Translations under genes and position numbers: made by a program
Notes under the pieces: model-generated
Databases searched by the model: none
The model's input: only the letters and a program-made list of their open reading frames with translations
Told to the model about the DNA's origin: nothing
Shown here: positions 34,854-42,876 of the stretch, piece after piece
How the letters are laid out: the number at the start of each line of letters is the position of its first letter
Position numbering within the stretch: position 1 is the first letter of the stretch
NCBI RefSeq assembly: GCF_000787815.1
Contig: NZ_BBPO01000012.1
Coordinates: forward strand, 72,346 to 128,458
DNA length: 56,113 bases
Direction of reading: 5' to 3'
From: Streptacidiphilus neutrinimicus
GTDB lineage: Bacteria; Actinomycetota; Actinomycetes; Streptomycetales; Streptomycetaceae

Positions 34854-36632
34854 ATGAGGACCAGCGACGGTGGGGGCGGCTGGAGCCCGACTACCAACTT
34901 CGAGCAGTACTCCCATGCCCAACTGTTCGACATGGTCAACGGGTCGTCGCCCGCGAGCATCTCGTCGATCGCGAACACGCTGAACGCGGCGAGTACGCAG
35001 ATCCAGTCGATCGCCGATGATCTCAACACCCACCTCAATCAGCTCCAGTGGGAGGGAACGGCAGCGGACTCTTTCCGCAGTTGGGGACGCCAGGTCGTTC
35101 AGGCCGTTGATGACCTTGCGATCTTCCACAACAACGCCGGGCTCGCGGTCCAGACGGCGGGTGACACGCTCTCCTCCGTGAAGGCCGGCATGCCGCCGGT
35201 GCCGACCGCGGACATCAGCCTCGTGCAGAACTACGTCCAGCAGGAGAGCTGCAAGGTCCCCAGCGGTGCGCCCACGGTGATCAAGGGCCGGGTTCAGCCG
35301 CCGTCGTCGTGCCTCCCGTCCAAGCCGGGGCAGATTTCGCAGTCGGACGCGTACGCGGCGCAGGCCCGTGTCGACGCCGCGCACCAGGAAGCCGTCACTC
35401 AGATGGAGAAGCTGGGCGGGGCATACAACGGTGCGACGCAGACGATGGACATCAACGCCGAACCGCAGTTCCCCCCGCCGCCGGCCGGGATGATGCCCCC
35501 ACGCGGAGGGGGACGAGCCAGCTCAACCACCCGTTCTGGACCCACTGGTAGCACCAGTTCCAGTGGTGGTGGAGGGATCGCTGGCCCATCCAGTGGCGGT
35601 GGTGGTGGCAGCGTTGGACGTCAGTCGGCTCGGGGAAAGAGCGTTCATCAGGCACCCCCTCCACCCGGCCAGTCCGGCGGGACGGCGACACTCCAGGGCG
35701 CGCACAGGCCAACCGCGGGTCCCGGACCGGTCAAGACTCCCGGGGCATCTGCCGGGTCGACCACTGGCCAGGGCCACAGTGGTACGGGTGGCGGAACCCT
35801 GCCTCCCGGCGCCGGAACCGGAGTGCTCACTCCTCCCGCAGGGGGTGGCAGCACTCGCCGCGGGGGCACCGGGAAGGGTGAGCCTCAGCCCGGGGACCAC
35901 CCGGGCGAGCCGGGGGCCGGTGGCGGCACGAGCCGGGGCGGACTGGGCGGGACGAGGGCCGGGCAGCATGGATCCGTCGAGAGCAAGGCGGGGGTCTCCG
36001 GTACGGAAGGCACTGGCGGTTCGGTCGCAGCGCGTTCGGCACTCCCCACCGGGGAGGGCGGCGGGGTCGGTGGTGGGGGTGCTCCTGGGGAGGCGGCAGG
36101 TGCGGGTGTCCCCGGGTCGTCGTCCACGGCCCGCTCTGGCCTCCCCGCTGAGGAGGCCGTAGGCGTCCGCGCCGGTGCCGCAGAGCCAGCTGGCCGGGGT
36201 GTCGGCGGCCCGATGATGGGTGGCGGCATGGGCGGCCTCGGCCATGCCGGTGGCCGGGGTCGTGGCCGGTCACGGCGCGCTCCCTACTACACCGAGGATG
36301 CGAAGACCTGGGCGACGGATTCGACGGGGAATCCAGCCGTGCTCCCTGCTGGCGGGGGCACAGGAGCCCGCGGTAGGGGCGGTGCTGCGGAGGCAAATGG
36401 TGGGGATGCTGCTCGAGCGTCCACCGAGCGGCCGGAACTGGCCGCCGAGGGCCGGGCAGATGTCCGTGCCGGTGCAGGAGAAACAGCGGCTAGTGCCACG
36501 GCTGGCGGGCCGATGATGGGCGGCCTCGGCCCCAGCCGCGGTCGTTCCCGGGGGCGTCGAGGTGCCTATTACGCGGAGAACGAGGACGTCTGGACGTCAG
36601 AGTCGACCACCAATCCGGCCGTGATTGAGTAA
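34854..36632 (+). CDS. WXG100 protein with long Gly/Pro-rich tail
   Basis: 592 aa from ATG 34854 behind AGGGGGGA. Residues 1-110 form a WXG100-type hairpin with a W-x-G turn (LNQLQWEGTAADSFRSWG); a second helical part follows to about residue 200. The remaining 390 residues are low-complexity Gly/Ser/Thr/Pro, like PPE or surface-exposed ESX substrates of actinobacteria. Two related segments near the end each have GGPMMGG, an Arg/Gly cluster, YY and a T/S-rich NPAV motif (about 36210-36350 and 36510-36630), a sign of internal duplication. It is followed after 46 bases by the mycosin-like protease gene, which could process it. Confidence 0.8.
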   Translation: MRTSDGGGGWSPTTNFEQYSHAQLFDMVNGSSPASISSIANTLNAASTQIQSIADDLNTHLNQLQWEGTAADSFRSWGRQVVQAVDDLAIFHNNAGLAVQTAGDTLSSVKAGMPPVPTADISLVQNYVQQESCKVPSGAPTVIKGRVQPPSSCLPSKPGQISQSDAYAAQARVDAAHQEAVTQMEKLGGAYNGATQTMDINAEPQFPPPPAGMMPPRGGGRASSTTRSGPTGSTSSSGGGGIAGPSSGGGGGSVGRQSARGKSVHQAPPPPGQSGGTATLQGAHRPTAGPGPVKTPGASAGSTTGQGHSGTGGGTLPPGAGTGVLTPPAGGGSTRRGGTGKGEPQPGDHPGEPGAGGGTSRGGLGGTRAGQHGSVESKAGVSGTEGTGGSVAARSALPTGEGGGVGGGGAPGEAAGAGVPGSSSTARSGLPAEEAVGVRAGAAEPAGRGVGGPMMGGGMGGLGHAGGRGRGRSRRAPYYTEDAKTWATDSTGNPAVLPAGGGTGARGRGGAAEANGGDAARASTERPELAAEGRADVRAGAGETAASATAGGPMMGGLGPSRGRSRGRRGAYYAENEDVWTSESTTNPAVIE

Positions 36633-36678
36633 GCCCGCGACAGGTATGCGGTCCGCCAAGAAGGAGAGCAGGGGTTTG

Positions 36679-37896
36679 ATGGCACGGCGATGGGTGGCCA
36701 CTCTGGCTTCGGCCACTGCGCTGACGCTCGGGCTGGGCACGGCGGTCCAGCCCGCGTTCGGGGACTCGGTCAGTGCCGGGGAGTGGTGGCTAGCACCGAT
36801 GCATGCCACACAGATGTGGCAACAGACCAAGGGCGCGGGCATCACCGTGGCCGTGATCGACAGCGGCGTCAAGGCCGACCACCCCGACCTAGTCGGCCAG
36901 GTGCTGACGGGCAAGAACTTCTCCACGCTGCCTGGCGGAGCGCAGACCGACGCCGACGGCCACGGCACCTCCATGGCCTCCCTGATTGCCGGCACAGGGA
37001 AGGCCTACAACGGGCAGGGAGTCATCGGCCTCGCCCCCGGCGTCAAGATCCTGCCCCTGCGGATCTGGAGGACCGGGGCGAGCGAAGCAGACGCCGCCAC
37101 GACGTACTCGGCGCAACTGGCCGCAGCGGTCAGGTACGCAGCCGACAGCGACGCACAGATCATCAACTTGTCCCAGGGGCAGGAAGAGGACGTCGCCAGC
37201 GTTCGTCAGGCCATCGCCTACGCCGAGTCCAAGGGCAAGCTCATCGTGGCGGCCGTTGGCAACGAGGGGAACATCGGAAATCCGGTCGACTACCCGGGCG
37301 CCTACCCTGGCGTGCTGGGAGTGGCGGCAGTCGACCAGAACATCAAGCCAACGGCAGAGTCCGAATACGGATCGCAGGTTGCCCTTGCCGCCCCCGGGGA
37401 CAACATGGCCGACGCATGTACCAGCCCAACCGGCTACTGCACGAGCCACGGCACGAGTGACTCCACGGCACTCGTGTCGGCCTCGGCCGCGCTGGTCTGG
37501 TCCATCCACCGGAACTGGACCGCCGACCAGATCATTCGGGTCCTCATCAACACCGCTGACGGTCAAGGCAAGTGGGACCCCCACTTCGGCTGGGGCGTCG
37601 TTCGACCCCGTATCGCCCTGACGAACCCCGGAGACCCCGGGCCGGCGGACGTAAACCCTCTCCTCGCCGCAGCGGTATCCGGCTCGGCGAGCCCGGCGGC
37701 GTCGCCGTCCACACACGGCGCCATCGCCAGCCCGGCCCCCGCCACCGCGGCACACGACCCGAAAGGCGGCGGGAACGGACTGCTGTACGCCGGACTCGGG
37801 GGCGTCGCACTGCTCGCTGTGATCGCCGGTGCCGTCCTCGCTCTGCGCCGTCGTGTTAGCGATGGTGTCCAGGCCCGCGGTTCGGCTGGCGAATAG
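36679..37896 (+). CDS. Mycosin-like subtilase (type VII secretion-associated serine protease)
   Basis: 405-aa membrane-anchored S8 protease. ATG 36679 gives a signal peptide (ATLASATALTLGLGTAVQPA); ATG 36646 is also in frame. The catalytic triad is complete: D61 (AVIDSGV), H95 (DGHGTSMASLIAG) and S260 (HGTSDSTALVSASAAL). A Pro/Ala/Ser linker and a C-terminal transmembrane helix (AGLGGVALLAVIAGAVLALR) with basic end follow. This is the domain layout of MycP proteases, which sit on the outer face of type VII secretion systems. None of the EccB-EccE genes is in the window, so it is an orphan here or serves a system elsewhere. Confidence 0.88.
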   Translation: MARRWVATLASATALTLGLGTAVQPAFGDSVSAGEWWLAPMHATQMWQQTKGAGITVAVIDSGVKADHPDLVGQVLTGKNFSTLPGGAQTDADGHGTSMASLIAGTGKAYNGQGVIGLAPGVKILPLRIWRTGASEADAATTYSAQLAAAVRYAADSDAQIINLSQGQEEDVASVRQAIAYAESKGKLIVAAVGNEGNIGNPVDYPGAYPGVLGVAAVDQNIKPTAESEYGSQVALAAPGDNMADACTSPTGYCTSHGTSDSTALVSASAALVWSIHRNWTADQIIRVLINTADGQGKWDPHFGWGVVRPRIALTNPGDPGPADVNPLLAAAVSGSASPAASPSTHGAIASPAPATAAHDPKGGGNGLLYAGLGGVALLAVIAGAVLALRRRVSDGVQARGSAGE

Positions 37897-38070
37897 GACA
37901 GGGCGGGAACACGGTACGGCCCAGGCGCCCGCATGGGGCGACGGCTGTGCCCGAGCCGCCCAGCACGGGCGGTCCCAGTGAGCCTCCGCCGTGCTACCAC
38001 CTGCCGAACGTGCAAGGCGGCCCGCCAAACCAGGAGTGGACGCACAACGCCGCATCGATTGCCTGGTGGG

Positions 38071-38490
38071 CTAGGACGCTGGGACGCGGAGCTCGAACCA
38101 GACCGCCTTGCCGAGGGGGTGTACGGTGACCCCCCAGCGGTCGGCCAGGGCCTGCAGGACGTTCAGGCCGCGGCCGTTCTCATCGTCCCAATCGGCGGGA
38201 AGCCGGACGGGCAGGCTGCGAGACCCGTCTTCTACGTCGACCCGCAGGCGCTGGTTGTTCACTCGGAGGCGGATGGCGACGCGTGAGCAGCCGGTCCACT
38301 GGGCAGCGTTGGCCACCAGCTCGCTGGTCAGCTGCACCGCGACGGTGGTCACCGCCTCGGGTGCGCCGTCGGAGATCAGCCACTGGTGGACCCAAGTACG
38401 GGCGATTCGGACTGAGGCCGGTGTGCAGGCAAGGTTGGTGGTGCAGTGGAGGAGGCGTGACGTCTTAGTCGTCATGGTCGCGGCCGTCAC
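38071..38490 (-). CDS. RsbW-like ATP-binding protein
   Basis: 139-aa GHKL-fold protein of the anti-sigma-factor kinase type. The N-box (QLTSELVANAAQW), G1 (DVEDGSRSLP) and G2 (ENGRGLNVLQALA) motifs are present. Start GTG 38490 overlaps the stop of the preceding ATP-binding gene (GTGA). Streptomycetes have many such proteins, and most have no known partner. No sigma factor or STAS-domain antagonist gene is nearby. Confidence 0.82.
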   Translation of the reverse strand: MTAATMTTKTSRLLHCTTNLACTPASVRIARTWVHQWLISDGAPEAVTTVAVQLTSELVANAAQWTGCSRVAIRLRVNNQRLRVDVEDGSRSLPVRLPADWDDENGRGLNVLQALADRWGVTVHPLGKAVWFELRVPAS

Positions 38491-38981
38491 GGGCGTTCTC
38501 CGGCGGACGCAGAGCCCGCAGGTCCGGTCAGAGAGTTTCGGTGCCGGGCCGGAGTGAGCGGGATGCGGGCGGTCGCGGCGGTACCGTTCTGGCTAGGGAT
38601 TAGCTGCAGGTCGGCCTGGGCGCGGACGAGATCGAGGCCACGGCCGCCGGTAGGGAGCGCGCCGCGCTGTTCCGGGTCGTGCCAGCGGCCGTGATCGCGG
38701 ATGCGCAGTTCCGCATGCTCATGGGTTGCGGTTAGCAAGAGCTCGACGTCGGGGCTGCCGCTGTGAACGACGACGTTAGTGACGAGCTCGCTGCTGGCCA
38801 GCATGAGTGCGGCCACGGCGTCGTCTGGCAGGCCCCAGTTGGCGGCCACGCGTCGGACGATTCCGCGCAGTCTCGGGACGGCAGAGGGGGTTGCTTCCGT
38901 TGCCACCAAGGCACCGTGCTCGGGCGTGGCGGGTACCGCAGTCAGCGGTCCGGTCCCGTAGGTGGTGAAGGCGGCGATCAC
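38487..38981 (-). CDS. Second RsbW-like ATP-binding protein
   Basis: 164 aa from GTG 38981, eight bases after GGGAG. GHKL motifs: N-box LASSELVTNVVVHSG, G1 ELRIRDHGRWHDP, G2 GGRGLDLVRAQAD. It is coupled to both neighbours by 4-base overlaps and is only distantly similar to the ATPase downstream, so this is not a recent duplication. Two different GHKL proteins in one operon might form a heterodimer or compete for one partner. Confidence 0.82.
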   Translation of the reverse strand: MIAAFTTYGTGPLTAVPATPEHGALVATEATPSAVPRLRGIVRRVAANWGLPDDAVAALMLASSELVTNVVVHSGSPDVELLLTATHEHAELRIRDHGRWHDPEQRGALPTGGRGLDLVRAQADLQLIPSQNGTAATARIPLTPARHRNSLTGPAGSASAGERP

Positions 38982-39316
38982 GATGCAGCTCCCGACTCCT
39001 CGGTGGAGCGGTCCAGTTCCGCCCAGAGCTCTCGCTCGCCCGCTACGCCGCAGCGGTGGGCGACGCCGGCGGCTTGCTCCTGCCAGGAGGCGATGGCCAC
39101 GTGGTCGATTGGGTGCTCGGTGCGGACAGTCAGGCGCACGCGGGTGTCCGCGAGCGCGAGCGTCAGGTGGACCGACTGTCCGGCGGCGGCGCACAGCTGC
39201 TGTGCGAGGACGGCGGCGGCATGGCTGATGTCGGTGCCGGAGAGCTTGTGCGCCACCCAGGCGGTGGCCTGGACTTCTTCGTTCGGCCACCAGCTCTTGG
39301 CCCAGGACGGGTCCAT
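38978..39316 (-). CDS. Small protein heading the ATPase operon
   Basis: 112 aa from ATG 39316. Moderately hydrophilic with SWAKSWWPNEEVQATAWVAH, then HAAAVLAQQLCAAAGQSVHL and LADTRVRLTVRTE; no known domain identified. Its stop overlaps the next start (GTGA). Conserved position upstream of a GHKL ATPase suggests a functional link. It is divergent from the gntR gene at 39456 and may be under its control. Confidence 0.6.
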   Translation of the reverse strand: MDPSWAKSWWPNEEVQATAWVAHKLSGTDISHAAAVLAQQLCAAAGQSVHLTLALADTRVRLTVRTEHPIDHVAIASWQEQAAGVAHRCGVAGERELWAELDRSTEESGAAS

Positions 39317-39331
39317 AGGCCCTCCCTCTAT

Positions 39332-39349
39332 TTCTCATAGCTAAGAGAA
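39332..39349. promoter_or_regulatory. Near-palindrome in the divergent ATPase/gntR promoter region
   Basis: TTCTCATAGCTAAGAGAA is an 18-base dyad with one mismatched pair, 16 bases upstream of the minus-strand operon start. It is a candidate operator for the GntR regulator or another repressor. Confidence 0.45.
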
Positions 39350-39430
39350 TGTTCTGTGTACTCAGATTTGCGTTGAACCTGGCGTCAGTCAACCGCTTCG
39401 CCTAAGTTTCTGAGTAAAGACAACTGATCG

Positions 39431-39445
39431 TTCACTACGAGTGAA
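39431..39445 (+). promoter_or_regulatory. Palindrome just upstream of gntR
   Basis: Perfect TTCACT-ACG-AGTGAA, 10 bases before the gntR ATG and partly over its ribosome binding site (AGGGAG). This position suits autorepression by GntR. Confidence 0.5.
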
Positions 39446-39455
39446 GGGAGCGCTG

Positions 39456-40208
39456 ATGGCCGATCAGCCTGCCTACCAGGCAATGGCCGAGGATCTGCGC
39501 GCCCGGATCAAGAGCGGCGAGTACGCGCCTGGCACGCAGATCCCGACTCTGCCGGAGCTGTGCGACCTCTACTCGGTGTCGGTCACGACCGTGCGCAACG
39601 CCCTCGCGCTCCTGCGCACCGAGGGGCTGCTGGAGATGCGGGGCAAGCGCGGCACGCTCGTGCGCAGCGCCCCGACCGTGTACCGGCTGACCGACGACCG
39701 CTACCGGCGGCGACCGGAGCCGTCGACGCCGTACACCGTGGACGAGAACCTCGGGTGGCAGGAGTACCGGCTCGACAAGCGCTTCGAGCGCGCAGCAGCC
39801 ACCCCTGAGTTGGCTGAGCTGTTCGGCTGTCCGGTGGGGGAGCCGCTGCTGGCACGGCACTTCGTCTTCTACGCCGACGACCAGTCGCCCACCCAGATGT
39901 CGACGTCCTATCTGCTGTGGGCTGATGTCGCCGGCACTCCAGTTGCTGATCCGATCAACGAGCCCTGGCCCGGTGGGACGATCGCCCAGCTCGCCACGCT
40001 CGGCATCACGGTCGCGGAGGTCAAGGAGTCCTGGACCGCCGACATGCCCACGCGCGCGCAGGCAACCGCGCTGAAGCTGCCCTCGGGCACACCGGTCCTG
40101 CGCTGGACCAGGCGCATGGTCAGCGATACCGGTCGTGTCGTCGAGGTCGCCGACCCCATTGTGCGGCGCGGCAACTCCACTGTCGTCGAGACCGCGATCA
40201 AGGTGTGA
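39456..40208 (+). CDS. GntR/UTRA family transcriptional regulator
   Basis: 250 aa from ATG 39456 (AGGGAG upstream; the GTG at 39441 lies inside the palindrome). The N-terminal winged helix is typical (AYQAMAEDLRARIKSGEYAP, then IPTLPELCDLYSVSVTTVRN, ALLRTEGLL); the C-terminal UTRA domain covers residues 80-245. Regulators of this sort control excision or transfer in actinomycete integrative elements, with KorSA of pSAM2 a characterised GntR example. Here it is 2 kb from xis/int, so control of excision is plausible but unproven. A decayed relative lies at 30531-30862. Confidence 0.85.
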   Translation: MADQPAYQAMAEDLRARIKSGEYAPGTQIPTLPELCDLYSVSVTTVRNALALLRTEGLLEMRGKRGTLVRSAPTVYRLTDDRYRRRPEPSTPYTVDENLGWQEYRLDKRFERAAATPELAELFGCPVGEPLLARHFVFYADDQSPTQMSTSYLLWADVAGTPVADPINEPWPGGTIAQLATLGITVAEVKESWTADMPTRAQATALKLPSGTPVLRWTRRMVSDTGRVVEVADPIVRRGNSTVVETAIKV

Positions 40209-40280
40209 CTGCGACCCAGTCGGCGCAGTGCGCGTCCGACGGGGTTGGCAGCGTGGATGGTCGCCCGCGTGACGGCGGCC

Positions 40281-40316
40281 GCACCGCCTCGGCCCGTGCC
40301 CGGGCCGAGGCGGTGC
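40281..40316 (+). terminator. Strong hairpin downstream of gntR
   Basis: Perfect 15-bp arms GCACCGCCTCGGCCC / GGGCCGAGGCGGTGC with a 6-base loop, 73 bases after the gntR stop. A second hairpin, ACCCTGGCC / GGCCAGGGT, follows at 40422-40450. Both lack T-tracts. Confidence 0.6.
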
Positions 40317-40726
40317 GCGGCGACGTGGGCGGCGCAGAGCAAAGCGGGCCGATGGTGACGCGGAGCAGGACGAGCATCAACACGTCGGGCCTCCGATCCA
40401 TGATGGGCGGAGCACCACGAGACCCTGGCCAGGGCCGCAAGGGCCAGGGTTGATCGAACAGCGCCAGGGCGATCGGAAGACGTCGCGTGTGCGGCGGGAC
40501 TGGACCTATCGAACTTCGTGTCCGCGCCGCGAAAAGGCTGCAAGGGCAGGGCGAGGTCGCCTGGTATTCCGCAGGGCAAGCTCTCGGACCAGCGGTGGAT
40601 CGACGCGGTGGCCGTGGAGCGGTCGATTGGTGACCGTGATGGCGATCAGGGGAGTGTGGCTGTCGCTCTACATTGCGGGAAAAACTGGGCCGACGGTTCC
40701 TCAACTTCCCTGTGGCCAGTAACCCG

Positions 40727-40781
40727 TCCAATCATCCCCCTCCAATTGGGGGTCCAATACCCCCTCCAGTCACAGATTGGA
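40727..40781. repeat. TCCAAT repeat cluster
   Basis: TCCAAT occurs at 40727-40732, 40741-40746 and 40753-40758, with an inverted copy ATTGGA at 40776-40781. They are interleaved with CCCCC/GGGGG runs that can form alternative hairpins (CCCCCTCCAATTGGGGG and GGGGGTCCAATACCCCC). This could be an iteron-like or multi-site operator. Confidence 0.45.
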
Positions 40782-41116
40782 TACCCCGACAGGCAGGAAG
40801 CCGCAGGTCACTGGGCAGATCTCCGTAGCGTTGGGTGCCCCGACTCCATACCCGGGGAGCATGTCGTCCCCGGTCTTCGCGCGCGGGGCGGCCAGCAGCG
40901 TCCCTTGGTTGTGCGCTCGCGGCCTCTCTGGTGCACTTCTGCGGCCTACGGTCGGAGACGGCCCCCGTACTCGTGCCGCCCAGCGGCCTGCGCGGTGCCG
41001 TGCACTGGACGGTCCGCCGCGGCGCGCTGGGAGCACTCGAAGGGCGCACGTCCGCCGGTGGTGGCGCACGCCCGGGCAGGGCCAGGCACGTGGTGTCCGG
41101 CCCTCCCCGGATCTCG

Positions 41117-41818
41117 TCAGCTCGGCTTCGTCGGCGTCGGCCGGAGGCGGTAGGTGCGGGGCTTGGCCGTCACCATCTCCGCCTGACCGAGGTTGACCAA
41201 GGTCACGAGCGCGTTGGCGACCGCGCCGGAGCTTCGGCCCAGATGACGTGCGATCCGGGTGGGTGAGTACGCCGTCTCCCGGTGGGTATCCAAGAAGCCC
41301 CGGACCAGGTCCCTGAGCCCGCCCTGGCCCAACCGTCCCGTCGGAGGCGCGTCCGGCGGGCTCACGTCGGGGGCCGTGTCCGGCTGCGCGGCCGAGTTCA
41401 GCTCGTCTGCACGCCCGTGTCGGTCCGCCGGTGTCGCGGTCTCGCCGGACTGTTCGCTCTCCTGGCCCGGGGAAGGCGCGGCTGTCTCTTCATCCGAGTC
41501 GGCGGGGCGCTCGGGGGCGGCACGCACGCTGTTCCGGCCCGGGGACTCGACTTCCTGCGGCCCGGCCGGGGCCGCGGTGGCGGCGGGGTACCAGCGGTCG
41601 GGGAGGATCCGGTTGCCGTCGCTGCCGCCACGGGTGCGGCGGGCGAGGCCGTCTTGCTCCATCTGCTTGAGCTGGTTGGCGGTGGTGGAGTTGGCGGTGC
41701 CGGCTGCGCGGGCCACCTCGATCACCTTGCTGCCAGGCGCAGCCCGCAAGGCGGCGTAGATCCGTGCGGCGCTGGGTGTGAGGTTGTCCGCGCTGTCGGA
41801 CGCGGTCGTAAGGGTCAT
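41117..41818 (-). CDS. Protein with two winged-helix domains
   Basis: 233 aa from ATG 41818 after GGGAGG. An N-terminal winged helix (SAARIYAALRAAPGSKVIEV, then AGTANSTTANQLKQMEQDGL) and a C-terminal one (RDLVRGFLDTHRETAYSPTR, IARHLGRSSGAVANALVTLV) are joined by an acidic, Pro/Ser-rich linker of about 90 residues. MarR-like in overall character, probably DNA-binding. It lies between gntR and xis/int and may regulate island functions. No catalytic motif. Confidence 0.75.
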   Translation of the reverse strand: MTLTTASDSADNLTPSAARIYAALRAAPGSKVIEVARAAGTANSTTANQLKQMEQDGLARRTRGGSDGNRILPDRWYPAATAAPAGPQEVESPGRNSVRAAPERPADSDEETAAPSPGQESEQSGETATPADRHGRADELNSAAQPDTAPDVSPPDAPPTGRLGQGGLRDLVRGFLDTHRETAYSPTRIARHLGRSSGAVANALVTLVNLGQAEMVTAKPRTYRLRPTPTKPS

Positions 41819-42334
41819 GGGGACCTCCCGGTCACAGTGGTGCTGTTGTTGGTCCCCGGCCGGGGCGGCCCGGGCGGTGGCCGCCGCGCTGATCGGGTCG
41901 TGGTCCAATCGATCGCTCTGGACCCCCACGCAAGTCAAGTCGACGGCGGCAACTCGCAACGGCCGCCCCCACGGCAACCCGGTCAGCCGGGTCCGGGGCC
42001 GGGTCCGCGCGTTCCTGTCTCGGCTGGGCCTCCGCTGGCAGGCAGCTGTCGTGGTCTGCCGTGGCTCGATGGCCTCCGTCGGACCTCCGCTGTGGCTCCG
42101 ACCTGGTCGTCCCATCCGATGGAGGTGCGCCGGAGGTTCGGCCCTGAACTGCACAAATACCCCGCTGCAGAAGTCCCCGAAAGCAGCTCGCCCGACCGGC
42201 TTGGCAGCCACCGCCAACGATTAGAATCCGCATGCGAGAGATCGAATTTCTGACCATGCGTTTGGATCGCGCGGAAAATTGCGTTTCTTGGGGTGCCGAC
42301 GTCTTCGCCGCAACGACCTCCCCGAGGTGATCAC
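41819..42334. promoter_or_regulatory. Promoter region between the winged-helix gene and xis
   Basis: 516 bases without a gene. Near its right side TTGGC (42201-42205) and GCCAA (42213-42217) form an inverted repeat, and TTGGCA plus TAGAAT (42222-42227) could be a promoter, though the spacing of 15 is short. GAGGTGA (42324-42330) is the xis ribosome binding site. The left 350 bases show nothing. Confidence 0.4.
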
Positions 42335-42649
42335 ATGGCCGAGTTCCCAGCCGCTGAGCCTTCGTCCATGTCCACCCAGCCGACCGCCGCGGCCAGGGCC
42401 GCGTCCGGCGGCGTGCCGAGGCTGGCCGATCTGAGCGATCTGCCGCCCACACTGGATCTCACTACCGCGGCGCGGCTGCTCGGTATCGGTCGAAGCACCG
42501 CCTACGCCCTCGTCCGCGACGACCGGTTCCCCTGCCCGACCTTCAAAGCCGGCCACCAGCACCGCGTCGCCACCGCCGTCCTGCTCCGCCTTCTCGGCAT
42601 CGCCGTCCCCGAGCCAGACCAGCCCGAGACGCCCCTCCACTCAGAGTGA
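42335..42649 (+). CDS. xis: Excisionase-like helix-turn-helix protein (AlpA type)
   Basis: 104 aa from ATG 42335. A central winged-helix of the MerR/AlpA excisionase type is seen: LDLTTAARLLGIGRSTAYAL, then VRDDRFPCPTFKAGHQHRVA. The flanks are disordered Pro/Ala-rich. Placed 227 bases upstream of the integrase on the same strand, the typical xis-int order in actinomycete elements. It should bend att DNA and bias the integrase towards excision. The gene name is assigned by context. Confidence 0.78.
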   Translation: MAEFPAAEPSSMSTQPTAAARAASGGVPRLADLSDLPPTLDLTTAARLLGIGRSTAYALVRDDRFPCPTFKAGHQHRVATAVLLRLLGIAVPEPDQPETPLHSE

Positions 42650-42876
42650 CAACGCCGCCGTCGGCTGGCTTCACCTCGCGTGAGGCCAACCGACGGCGCG
42701 CTCGCCGACTCATCACACCAACTGTGAGCAGCCAAGACGTCGTTGACAACATAGGCCGTGCAGAGCGTGGATCGACCACCGACCAGCTGATTGCGGCGGC
42801 CCCCCGACGCAGCCAGCCCACTCCCGCCCATCAGCCGTGATCGGCTGGTGGCGCTGTGACCGAACGAGAGGTCGTG

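Larger units (their letters stand above)
40209..41116. other. 908-base stretch without a convincing gene
   Basis: It holds two hairpins at the gntR end and a TCCAAT repeat cluster at 40727-40781. Several long frames exist on both strands (for example 40518-41153 plus and 40198-40731 minus), but all are Arg/Pro/Ser-rich shadows without recognisable motifs. A non-coding cis-acting region is possible. Confidence 0.5.

Noticed and set aside
30865-37896. Complete type VII secretion system
   Set aside because: WXG-like proteins and a mycosin are present, but EccB, EccC, EccD and EccE are not in the window.
40198-41266. Several frames of 75-210 codons in the gap after gntR
   Set aside because: All are low-complexity Arg/Pro/Ser frames on both strands with no ribosome binding site or motif.
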